Of a DNA stretch of 11,753 bases, positions 1-5,915 are shown piece by piece (position 1 is the first letter of the stretch; each line of letters opens with the position of its first letter). Location: positions 1 to 11,753 of the forward strand of contig JAJRUK010000229.1 in NCBI GenBank assembly GCA_024277835.1. The letters run 5' to 3'. The notes beneath the pieces were generated by a model. The model saw only the letters and a program-made list of their open reading frames with translations, ran no database searches and was not told the DNA's origin. Position numbers and translations under genes: made by a program. This DNA comes from Planctomycetota bacterium (GTDB taxonomy: Bacteria; Planctomycetota; Phycisphaerae; UBA1845).

Positions 1-152
1 GGTCCGATGGATCGAAACTTCAATCCGGAAAAAGTTCCCGCAGACAGACCGCCTTTGGAATCATCTTTGTCATCCCCGCCAAGCGTCGGCGAGGCGAATA
101 AACAAAGGGATGCAAGCGTAAACATCGCGGCGGATCGAGTCATCGTTTTCAT
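1..152 (-). CDS. Secreted VPS10/BNR beta-propeller-like protein, N-terminal fragment cut by the window edge
   Basis: Read on the minus strand from the ATG at 152, 50 codons are open to the left edge. Residues 1-25 form a signal peptide: basic MKTMTR, a hydrophobic stretch AAMFTLASLCLFA, then SPTLGG, with likely cleavage near residue 25. An acidic linker (DDKDDSKGG) follows, then SAGTFSGLKFRSIGP. The phrase 'F-x-GL-x-FRSIGP' is, from recall, how secreted VPS10/sortilin-like or BNR/sialidase-like beta-propeller proteins of planctomycetes and acidobacteria begin; these are large and of largely unknown substrate. A perfect AAGGAG ribosome site lies at 169-164, 11 bases from the ATG. A second in-frame ATG at 143 (M4) is possible. 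The gene is divergent from the M14 peptidase gene, and a promoter candidate sits at 461-433. The signal peptide and open frame are seen; the family is inferred from about 15 residues. Confidence 0.62.
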   Translation of the reverse strand, partial: MKTMTRSAAMFTLASLCLFASPTLGGDDKDDSKGGLSAGTFSGLKFRSIG

Positions 153-432
153 CGTGAAGCAAGCTCCTTGGTTCGTTCATCTCCGCGTGCATCAACAAAC
201 AGCGGAGACCGGGCATATCCATCGTTCTATCGGACGCTGGCGCGCTCGTTTTGAAGCAGCCAGCGCGCAGCGTCATCATCTGTTGGTTTATCGGGAGGTG
301 TTTCGGCGGCAAGTCACATTCACACCGCCACCGCGCAAACAGCGATACCAGTGCTGCTACATACGAATGTTCGCTTCCTTTCCTCCCTCGACGCGTCATC
401 TGCAAGAGCACAACGCAAGCAATCGAAGGGAG

Positions 433-461
433 ATTGTAGAGAACGACACGCGCGTTCGCAA
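433..461 (-). promoter_or_regulatory. Candidate sigma70-type promoter for the left-edge gene
   Basis: On the minus strand TTGCGA (461-456) and TACAAT (438-433) are separated by exactly 17 bases, a 4/6 and a 5/6 match to the -35 and -10 consensus. Transcription would begin near 426 and give a 5' leader of about 270 bases before the ATG at 152. That is long, so a closer unseen promoter is also possible. No folded leader element is recognisable. Confidence 0.4.
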
Positions 462-536
462 AGCGGAGTTGTCGTTTTTCGTCGGCGGGGCAGCGAATCG
501 ATGACGCGATACGGTTTCCCGGCGACATTCGCCAAA

Positions 537-562
537 TCAGAGCCGCGACCGTGAGGAAGCGA
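537..562 (+). repeat. Dispersed repeat family 1 ('SLPHGRGSD'), copy A
   Basis: The core GAGCCGCGACCGTGAGG is shared with copies at 6601-6623, 6654-6679 and 9087-9112. Over 26 bases this copy differs from the 9087 copy at one position (AGGAAGCGA instead of AGGGAGCGA). It stands alone in the divergent intergenic region. The reverse strand translates as SLPHGRGSD, a phrase I recall from spurious planctomycete protein predictions. Confidence 0.85.
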
Positions 563-638
563 CCTTCGCAAATACAAACAAGAAGCTATGACAAATCAAA
601 AGCAACCTCGTGAGCACATGGACCCATCAATCGCAAGT

Positions 639-667
639 GCGACACGGTCCGTCGGGCACGTTATTAT
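639..667 (+). promoter_or_regulatory. Candidate promoter of the M14 peptidase-like gene
   Basis: GCGACA (639-644) and TATTAT (662-667) are spaced by 17 bases and match the sigma70 -35 and -10 consensus at 4/6 and 5/6 positions. The predicted leader is about 60 bases to the ATG at 735. An AGAGG ribosome site lies at 724-728, six bases before the ATG. Confidence 0.42.
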
Positions 668-734
668 ACGATTCAAGCGGATTGGCGATCCATAAGAAGC
701 GATCCGAGACGTTCCAAACAGATAGAGGTTTCCA

Positions 735-2567
735 ATGTTCAGACGTATTCACGTATCCAGAATCGCGCTCGTCGCGCTTCTAATCTTGCCCCCAACGACA
801 CATGGCGAGACCGCCGAGCCATCCATCAGCGAATCAGAAAAAAAGTGGCAGACGTACGCCGAGGCGACGTCGTTTCAAAAAACGGCTCGCTACGACGAAA
901 CCGTCGCCTATTGCAAGCGCCTCGCAGCCGCGTCTCCGTGGATTCATTACGAATCCTTTGGCACAAGCCCGCGCGGTCGAGAAATGCCCCTGCTCATCGC
1001 ATCCAAAGACGGCCTGTTCGATCCAAAGAGCGTTCGCAAAGCGGGCAAGCGTGTCATGCTCGTTCAAAACTGTATCCACGCCGGTGAATGCTGCGGCAAG
1101 GATGGCTCGCTCATGCTGCTTCGCGATGTCGCGATCCATAAGAAGCACGCGGGGTTACTCGATCATACTGTGCTCGTTGTCATTCCGATTTTCAACCTCG
1201 ATGGCCACGAACGGTTCAGTGCGTACTCGCGCATCAACCAAAACGGCCCCGACGAAATGGGCTGGCGAGTCACGTCACGCAATTTGAACCTCAACCGCGA
1301 CTACACCAAGGCGGACACGGTCGAAATGCGTGCATGGCTTCACCTATGGGACAAATGGCGACCGGACATTCACATTGATAATCATACCACCGACGGCGGC
1401 GACTGGCAGTATGACTTGACGTTCGAGTGGGGTGCGGACGAGCGAATGGCACCGTCGATCGTCAAATGGAACAAGGAAAACCTCGACAAAGACTTAGCCG
1501 CGATGCTCAAGGAAGATGGCCACCTGTCGATGACCTATTTCTCGATGAAAAACGGCACGGACCCGACGAAGGGAATTCGATCCGGGGCGTTCTCGCCGCG
1601 ATTCGCGCATGGTTACGGCGCGATGCGGAATCGCCCGTCCATTTTGGTCGAAACGCATGTGTTCAAACCCTACCGCACGCGCGTAATGGCCACATACAAC
1701 GTGATGAAACGCACGCTACAGATGATCGAACGCGACCCGGCGGGTCTTGGCGAAGCGGTTCGACGCGCCGACGCGGAAACGTCGCGACTGGGCGCATCGG
1801 GCATGCCGCTTGCGCTCTCCGCCAAAAGCACTGACGAAGGCGAGCCGTTTCTGTTCAAAGGCGTGGACTACACGGTCGTCAAGAGCGACGTCTCCACGCT
1901 CGACTGGATCAAGTACGACCCCACCACACCGCGCGACATCGAAGCGACGTGGTACCACAAGATCGAGATGGAAAAATTCGTCGTACCCCCGCGGGCGTAC
2001 ATTGTTCCCCCCGAGTGGACCGAAGTCATCGACCGACTGACGCTGCACGGCGTGAAGTTCGAGCGCATGACCGAAGCCATCGCGATCAACGTCGAGCAAT
2101 ACCGCCTGACGAACCCCGAGTTCGCCAAAAAACCCTTCGAGGGCCGCTTTCGCGTGAGCTACGAAGTCGCAACCGAACACGTGACCAAACCCATCCCCGC
2201 CGGATCGATCATGGTACGCATGAACCAACCCGACGCCCGCATCGCTATGCACTTACTGGAACCCGACGCACCGGATTCCCTTGTATCGTGGGGATTCTTC
2301 AGCGCAATCTTCGAGAACAAAGTATGGGCCGGTCAGCGATCGCTCGAGCGCATGGCCCGGCAGATGATGACCGATGATCCAAAGCTCCGCGAGGAGTTCG
2401 AGAAACGCGTCGCCGAGGACGAAGAATTCGCGAAAAGCGGCTGGAGCCGCCTAATGTTCTTCTACAAACGCTCGCCGTACTGGGATGACGCAATCGGCGC
2501 CTACCCGGTCCTCCGCGTCACAAACGAAACCTCAATCGAGCACGCGCCCGCGCGAACGTCGCCGTAG
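735..2567 (+). CDS. Secreted M14-family zinc carboxypeptidase-like protein
   Basis: The 610-residue protein has a signal peptide (MFRRIHVSRIALVALLILPP, cleavage near TTHGE, residue 24-25), so it likely acts in the periplasm or outside. The M14 zinc carboxypeptidase fold is recognisable at residues about 35-335. The zinc motif H115-A-G-E118 sits in CIHAGECCGKDG, followed by FNLDGHERF (153-161) and the substrate-site NLNLNRDY with R188. The third zinc ligand is probably H217 in HIDNHTTDGG, less likely H213. The catalytic glutamate is E306 in SILVETHVF. All catalytic positions are present, so it should be active on peptide C-termini or on related amide bonds; the substrate is unknown. Residues about 340-610 form a C-terminal region typical of large secreted M14 proteins. 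AGAGG precedes the ATG by six bases. The stop TAG lies inside a hairpin repeat (2563-2590). I am sure of the superfamily, not of the subfamily. Confidence 0.9.
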   Translation: MFRRIHVSRIALVALLILPPTTHGETAEPSISESEKKWQTYAEATSFQKTARYDETVAYCKRLAAASPWIHYESFGTSPRGREMPLLIASKDGLFDPKSVRKAGKRVMLVQNCIHAGECCGKDGSLMLLRDVAIHKKHAGLLDHTVLVVIPIFNLDGHERFSAYSRINQNGPDEMGWRVTSRNLNLNRDYTKADTVEMRAWLHLWDKWRPDIHIDNHTTDGGDWQYDLTFEWGADERMAPSIVKWNKENLDKDLAAMLKEDGHLSMTYFSMKNGTDPTKGIRSGAFSPRFAHGYGAMRNRPSILVETHVFKPYRTRVMATYNVMKRTLQMIERDPAGLGEAVRRADAETSRLGASGMPLALSAKSTDEGEPFLFKGVDYTVVKSDVSTLDWIKYDPTTPRDIEATWYHKIEMEKFVVPPRAYIVPPEWTEVIDRLTLHGVKFERMTEAIAINVEQYRLTNPEFAKKPFEGRFRVSYEVATEHVTKPIPAGSIMVRMNQPDARIAMHLLEPDAPDSLVSWGFFSAIFENKVWAGQRSLERMARQMMTDDPKLREEFEKRVAEDEEFAKSGWSRLMFFYKRSPYWDDAIGAYPVLRVTNETSIEHAPARTSP

Positions 2568-2590
2568 GGTGGGCTATTGCCCACCCTACG
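2563..2590 (+). repeat. Hairpin repeat over the stop codon of the M14 gene; possible terminator
   Basis: CGTAGGGTGGGC (2563-2574) and GCCCACCCTACG (2579-2590) form a perfect 12-bp stem with a TATT loop. The TAG stop codon (2565-2567) lies in the left arm. There is no T-tract, so if it ends transcription it is not a classical intrinsic terminator. I recall near-identical GTAGGGTGGGC...GCCCACCCTAC hairpins as dispersed repeats in many bacterial genomes, so this is better seen as a mobile-type palindromic unit. Confidence 0.75.
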
Positions 2591-2617
2591 CGTGCATGAG
2601 CTACACGACTTTGCCCC

Positions 2618-2641
2618 AGGGTGACGTACGTATGTCACCCT
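2618..2641 (+). terminator. Second hairpin downstream of the M14 gene, possible weak terminator
   Basis: AGGGTGAC (2618-2625) and GTCACCCT (2634-2641) form a perfect 8-bp stem around the loop GTACGTAT. It is followed by AAGGAAAAATAATT, A-rich rather than T-rich, on the plus strand. It could help end transcription together with the hairpin at 2563-2590. Confidence 0.4.
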
Positions 2642-2716
2642 AAGGAAAAATAATTACAGAATTAGCTTGACGCAACGCGGGGGGAGGGTAGGTTCGCGGG
2701 AGAGTTGGAGGCAAGT

Positions 2717-2737
2717 GACGTCGGGCGGTTCGACGTC
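2717..2737 (+). promoter_or_regulatory. Inverted repeat, operator-like, before the Cys-rich protein gene
   Basis: GACGTCG (2717-2723) and CGACGTC (2731-2737) are perfect inverted arms around a 7-base spacer, about two helical turns in total. The right arm covers a candidate -35 hexamer TTCGAC (2729-2734), which with TACTTT (2751-2756) at 16-base spacing could be the promoter of the gene at 2776. The overlap is what a repressor site would look like; no regulator is encoded in the window. Confidence 0.3.
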
Positions 2738-2775
2738 TTCCAGCAACTGGTACTTTAACACGGATAGAGGAATAC

Positions 2776-3117
2776 ATGTACGAAACAAAGCCTACACTGA
2801 GAAAATTACAGGGAATCGGGCGTTATCGGAAAAATGCCGTTTGTTTCATTATTTGCTGTGTCATTCTCGTCGTATTGAATATCGCTGGTGGATTGTCCGT
2901 GGCATTCGCAAAGGTGGGCGATTGCCAGGGTGGGGCATGTGCAATACCGTCCGTGCAATGCGACCTTGGCACGGCACCTGCGCAATCAGTCGGGTGCCCC
3001 GTTGGGACGAATTGTAAGACTGTGAGCAATTCATGCGCTGGGTTTCCTGGTCTCAGGTTACCTGTTTCGGGTTCAGTCGAGTGCGTCTCCGCCGGCTGTA
3101 ACGGCAACACGATGTAG
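2776..3117 (+). CDS. Small Cys-rich exported protein of unknown function
   Basis: The product has 113 residues. A basic N-terminus (residues 1-20) precedes a hydrophobic helix (VCFIICCVILVVLNIAGGLSVAFA, about 22-45) that ends in AFA-K, a plausible signal peptidase site, so the remaining 68 residues would be exported. That part is rich in Cys (eight), Gly, Ser and Pro, with spaced Cys pairs: CQGGAC, CDLG, GCPVGTNC, NSC, EC, GC. This suggests disulfides or a metal site rather than a classical zinc finger. AGAGG, the same ribosome site as the M14 gene, lies six bases before the ATG. It lies 58 bases upstream of a pseudopilin gene on the same strand and may be co-transcribed. I do not recognise a family; a secreted cargo or partner of the pseudopilin is a guess. 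Confidence 0.72.
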   Translation: MYETKPTLRKLQGIGRYRKNAVCFIICCVILVVLNIAGGLSVAFAKVGDCQGGACAIPSVQCDLGTAPAQSVGCPVGTNCKTVSNSCAGFPGLRLPVSGSVECVSAGCNGNTM

Positions 3118-3175
3118 TGTGAAGTGCGCGTTGAGCGGCACTTACAGTAAATGCGCGTAGCTGAGGAATCGTAAC

Positions 3176-3985
3176 GTGTTAGTGCATGGTCCTGCGATAC
3201 ATTCCAACCGGACGGTGTGTGCGTTCACTCTGATCGAAACGCTTGTGTCGATCGCAATATTGGGATTGCTTATCTCGCTTCTTGTTCCGGCCTTGGGGCG
3301 CGCTCGCGATGGAGCCAAGCTCGCGTCTTGTGCGTCGAGTATGCGTTCAATCGGGCAGGCGATCTTCGTTTTTGCTGGTGATCACGAAGATCGTCTGCCC
3401 GTCAACATTGAACCGTGGAACAAATCCTACCCTGGTGGGGGACGCGCTATATCTCTTGGTGTTTCGCCCCAGGCTGAATACAACGATTTCCGTTGGATCG
3501 AGCAGATCCACGGCGTCTTAGGGATGACGGCAAGTCCTTGGATGGCGGGATTGCGGTGTCCTACGGCGGCACTGGATTATCCGGTTGAGAATACCCCTCC
3601 AGCAGGAGACGACCAACCTGGGTCATGTTGGCTGCTTAACTTCTATTGTAGTGGCCGTGTCCTGTCGTCGATTCCCAACCCAAGTGATGGCGTATTGGTT
3701 CACGAGGGCGGGCTTTGGGCTGCGATGTCGGAAGATACTCCGATGTTGGCGTTTCCAAGTCAGCCGTGGCGTTATCCACACCCATCCGTGGGGTTTACGA
3801 AGGTCGGGCCATGGAAGTGGCTGTCCGGTCGGCGCAGTCGTCAGCGGCGAAACATCCTCTGGGTCGATGGTCACGTTGCTGCGTCACTTGCGAAGACGTG
3901 GGCGAACGGTGGCGACAGTCACGATCGAGACCGTATCCGCCACATGCGTTTCGACCGTCCTGGCAACCATCCGTTGGATCCATAG
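3176..3985 (+). CDS. Type II secretion/type IV pilus-like pseudopilin (prepilin N-methylation motif)
   Basis: The product has 269 residues from a GTG start; GAGG at 3163-3166 lies nine bases upstream and the frame has no better start. A 16-residue leader ends in CA, then FTLIETLVSIAILGLLISLLVPAL, the hydrophobic alpha-1 stem of class III prepilins. The predicted prepilin-peptidase cut is between A16 and F17, and the Glu at mature position 5 (E21) is present. The -1 residue is Ala instead of Gly, which I recall as common in planctomycetes. The GRARDGAKLASCASSMRSIGQA stretch and the C-terminal NILWVDGHVAASL (226-238) fit the planctomycete prepilin-type family with an H-X9-DG end, although the usual upstream His is replaced (SRQRR precedes). 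It probably sits in the inner membrane with a periplasmic globular domain containing Cys residues. Its assembly partners are not in the window. Confidence 0.88.
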   Translation: MLVHGPAIHSNRTVCAFTLIETLVSIAILGLLISLLVPALGRARDGAKLASCASSMRSIGQAIFVFAGDHEDRLPVNIEPWNKSYPGGGRAISLGVSPQAEYNDFRWIEQIHGVLGMTASPWMAGLRCPTAALDYPVENTPPAGDDQPGSCWLLNFYCSGRVLSSIPNPSDGVLVHEGGLWAAMSEDTPMLAFPSQPWRYPHPSVGFTKVGPWKWLSGRRSRQRRNILWVDGHVAASLAKTWANGGDSHDRDRIRHMRFDRPGNHPLDP

Positions 3986-4084
3986 CGCGCCGACTCCACA
4001 GACCGTGGAAGAAGTGTGGCAACGGCATCTTGCTGGCGATCCTGCTCGCGATGCCCCGTATTGACGGGTAAAGTTGCCTGTTTT

Positions 4085-4110
4085 CACTGGCTGGAAGTCG
4101 GTGCCACACA
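4085..4110 (+). repeat. Possible dispersed repeat ('TGWKSVPH' type)
   Basis: CACTGGCTGGAAGTCGGTGC begins this short segment in the 196-base gap before the lipoprotein gene. Its three readings are TGWKSVPH, WLEVGATHE and, on the other strand, CGTDFQPV. These phrases are familiar to me as spurious peptide ends scattered through planctomycete genomes, which points to a dispersed element. Only one copy is present here, so the call rests on recall. Confidence 0.4.
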
Positions 4111-4181
4111 TGAAAATCAAGTATTGGTTAGCGATCCAAGCGGGGATCTTGCAGTCCTCTATTAGAGTCAGAAGTGACGAT

Positions 4182-5069
4182 ATGGGAAGATTAATATTGG
4201 TCATGTTGGCATTAGCGGTATGCTTTGAGATCGGTGCGTGTTCCAAAACGACTTCACCAGACGACAACGATCGTCGCGAACAGATCCCAAGTGATGAAGC
4301 GTTCCGCAGTTCCGCGGCCGACCTATACGGCAAATGGGCTGCAGGTCAGTTCAGGCGCGTGTCTTCCAAGAGTATTCGAGCGAACATCAACAGACACATC
4401 CAAGTGATCGATAGTGTTGGACTCTCTACTGATTCGATGGAATCGCTTCTGAGAACCTTGGCCATGTTTTTGGCGGCGTATTCATCTACGGATTTCGACA
4501 AGTACCTCGCCTTTCGCGATCCTGTGACGATGGCAGAGTCAGATCACCCGCAGTTGCGGGAAAAAATCGATGCGATATCGCGCGGATGGGCTAGCGACGC
4601 AGGGCATTTGGCACCGACCGACGCGATTGGTGTGATGCGATTCGTCTGGCACATGTACATCGAGGGAGGGATGCCGGGCATAGGCGGCGGACCCGTCATC
4701 GAAAAAGTGAAGTGGTCGTCCTGTCGTCTGCGGACGAATCGCTTGTTGGCGAAGGAAATTCAGTCGGACGAATGGGACCAGGTATCGACAACGCAATCAC
4801 ATTTTTCTCTGAGACTGAAAGACTCCCCTTTGGGCCTAGTTCCCTTCGTTGAAATAGAAATCGCCGTTCCCAATCGTATGTCTGCGACAGAGATTGCAAC
4901 GCGCGATGGAACTATCTCGTATGCGGATTTTGAAATCGTGATAAAGACCGCGGAAGTTCCGCCGCACCCTCTGATTGTACGACTCTTCTACGACCCGATG
5001 GAAAAACGCTGGCTTCCACTAAACGCAGCCAAAGTGCTAAACAATCCGCCGCATATGTTTGTCTGGTAG
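4182..5069 (+). CDS. Putative lipoprotein, no recognised family
   Basis: The frame is open from 4074, but the ATG at 4182 is preferred. It gives a clean lipoprotein signal, MGRLILVMLALAVCFEIGAC, with lipobox I-G-A-C and lipidated Cys at residue 20, and 295 residues in total. Starts at 4074 or 4110 would place the signal about 25-36 residues inside and would translate a dispersed repeat. The mature part begins with a flexible polar linker (SKTTSPDDNDRREQ). An alpha-helical region of about 100 residues follows, then a mixed region with strand-like segments (HFSLRLKDSPLGLVPFVEIEIAV, ADFEIVIKTAEVPPHPLIVRLFYDP) and the end MEKRWLPLNAAKVLNNPPHMFVW. I recognise no domain. It follows the pseudopilin by 196 bases and converges on the transporter gene. 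Being membrane-anchored, it might work with the pseudopilin, but position is the only evidence. Confidence 0.75.
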   Translation: MGRLILVMLALAVCFEIGACSKTTSPDDNDRREQIPSDEAFRSSAADLYGKWAAGQFRRVSSKSIRANINRHIQVIDSVGLSTDSMESLLRTLAMFLAAYSSTDFDKYLAFRDPVTMAESDHPQLREKIDAISRGWASDAGHLAPTDAIGVMRFVWHMYIEGGMPGIGGGPVIEKVKWSSCRLRTNRLLAKEIQSDEWDQVSTTQSHFSLRLKDSPLGLVPFVEIEIAVPNRMSATEIATRDGTISYADFEIVIKTAEVPPHPLIVRLFYDPMEKRWLPLNAAKVLNNPPHMFVW

Positions 5070-5138
5070 GGGCGTAAACTATGCGGCGTGCATCTCGCTG
5101 CACCAACTCCCCGGCGGAATTTGAAGAAGAGGCAACGA

Positions 5139-5798
5139 TCACAACCCCGCCTGCACCGCCACCCCGCAGGCAAGAACAACCGCCCCGGCGATGGCGTGGC
5201 CGAAGCGTTCGAAGCGGTCTAACCTCGCGAGCGAAACGACTCGCAAGCAAACCACAATCGCAACCAGCATCGTGACAAGCGTTCCCACTGCAAAAATCGA
5301 CGTGACCAAGACGACGTCGAAGAGGTGGCCTTTCGCGGCGGGGTACATGAGTAGCGGGATCAACGGCTCGCACGGACCGAGGATGAAAATTGCAAACAGA
5401 AGCAGCGGTGAGCGAGACTTTGACTCCTCCTTGCTGTGGATATGGACGTGCTCGGTGACGTGCGAATGTTCGTGCGAGTGGATCGTCCCATCGATGTGAA
5501 CATGCGCATGCGTATGAGGCCTACAACGAATCGCGTGACGTACACCCCATACGAGATAAATCAACCCGCTCGCGATGAGTAACCAACCCGCAATATCGCC
5601 GCGAAACGCCTCGATCTTCTCCAACCGAAAAACCCCCATGCCCACCGCGATCCCAACGCACCCTAAAACGACCGACCCAAGTACATGCCCCAACCCGCAC
5701 ACAAGCGCAACGCGGATCGTCCGACGAAGTGGCCACCGCTGGGCCCGAGACATCGCGACGAAGGGCAGATAGTGATCCGGACCAAGCAATGTATGCAC
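5139..5798 (-). CDS. NicO/UreH-like membrane transporter, probably for nickel or cobalt; start unresolved
   Basis: From the GTG at 5798, 219 residues are read. The order is HTLLGPDHYLPF (2-13), a membrane helix at about 28-55, another at 70-90, a His-rich cytoplasmic or periplasmic loop at 95-121 with eleven His, a helix with FILGPCEPLIPLLM (138-151), and further helices at about 160-185 and 200-219. The H-x5-DH and GPCEPLIP motifs fit the UreH/NicO/RcnA-like metal permease group rather than true HoxN/NixA permeases (H-x4-DH). The His loop fits binding of Ni, Co or Zn. The GTG start would cut the first helix: in-frame codons continue upstream as SSLILCATAATVGVV, back to a TAG at 5843-5841, directly preceded by ATG-AAC (5849-5844). 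The gene may therefore carry a nonsense mutation or use an unusual start (ATC at 5831). It ends 69 bases from the convergent lipoprotein gene. Confidence 0.75.
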   Translation of the reverse strand: MHTLLGPDHYLPFVAMSRAQRWPLRRTIRVALVCGLGHVLGSVVLGCVGIAVGMGVFRLEKIEAFRGDIAGWLLIASGLIYLVWGVRHAIRCRPHTHAHVHIDGTIHSHEHSHVTEHVHIHSKEESKSRSPLLLFAIFILGPCEPLIPLLMYPAAKGHLFDVVLVTSIFAVGTLVTMLVAIVVCLRVVSLARLDRFERFGHAIAGAVVLACGVAVQAGL

Positions 5799-5880
5799 GA
5801 CACCGACAGTCGCTGCGGTTGCACATAGGATGAGGCTTGACTAGTTCATGGGTTCAATATCATACTTGAGCAGACCCATT

Positions 5881-5897
5881 GGTCCGCACAGCGGACC
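5881..5897 (-). repeat. Short hairpin between the zinc-ribbon and transporter genes
   Basis: GGTCCGC (5881-5887) and GCGGACC (5891-5897) are perfect 7-bp arms with a three-base loop, 18 bases past the stop of the zinc-ribbon gene on the minus strand. No T-tract follows. I recall GTAGGGTCCGCTGTGCGGACC (5902-5881 here) as a dispersed unit in planctomycetes, so it may be both a repeat and a weak terminator. Confidence 0.5.
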
Positions 5898-5915
5898 CTA
5901 CGGAATGCTGGCAAA

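Larger units (their letters stand above)
153..734. other. Divergent intergenic region without a convincing gene
   Basis: About 580 bases separate two divergent secreted-protein genes. I see two promoter candidates (minus strand 461-433, plus strand 639-667) and one copy of the 26-base dispersed repeat (537-562). Several frames are open here on both strands. None has a recognisable domain or a ribosome site, and two end in the translated repeat itself (SEPRP or SLPHGRGSD), so I do not call them genes. Confidence 0.6.

Noticed and set aside
7..504. 165-codon open frame on the plus strand
   Set aside because: It runs antisense through the left-edge gene and the intergenic region, with no recognisable protein features.
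70..528. 152-codon open frame on the minus strand
   Set aside because: It overlaps the signal-peptide gene starting at 152 in another frame, has no domain, no good ribosome site and an uneven composition; the gene at 152 has AAGGAG and a signal peptide.
1716..2252. 178-codon minus-strand frame inside the M14 gene
   Set aside because: It is His/Asp/Gly/Val-rich, the usual mirror of a GC-rich coding strand; the plus-strand protein has full M14 motifs.
2667..3017. 116-codon plus-strand frame over the Cys-rich gene
   Set aside because: It overlaps the 2776-3117 gene in another frame, lacks a ribosome site and begins in the putative promoter region.
3122..3143. AAGTGC...GCACTT inverted repeat before the pseudopilin
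   Set aside because: Only six pairs with a ten-base loop and no T-tract; could occur by chance.
3585..4064. 159-codon plus-strand frame overlapping the pseudopilin end, finishing with PQTVEEVWQRHLAGDPARDAPY
   Set aside because: The last 20 residues look protein-like, but most of the frame is antiphase to the pseudopilin and has no start signal; it could be a decayed remnant at most.
5070..5138. Terminator between the convergent lipoprotein and transporter genes
   Set aside because: No clear stem followed by a T-tract on either strand.
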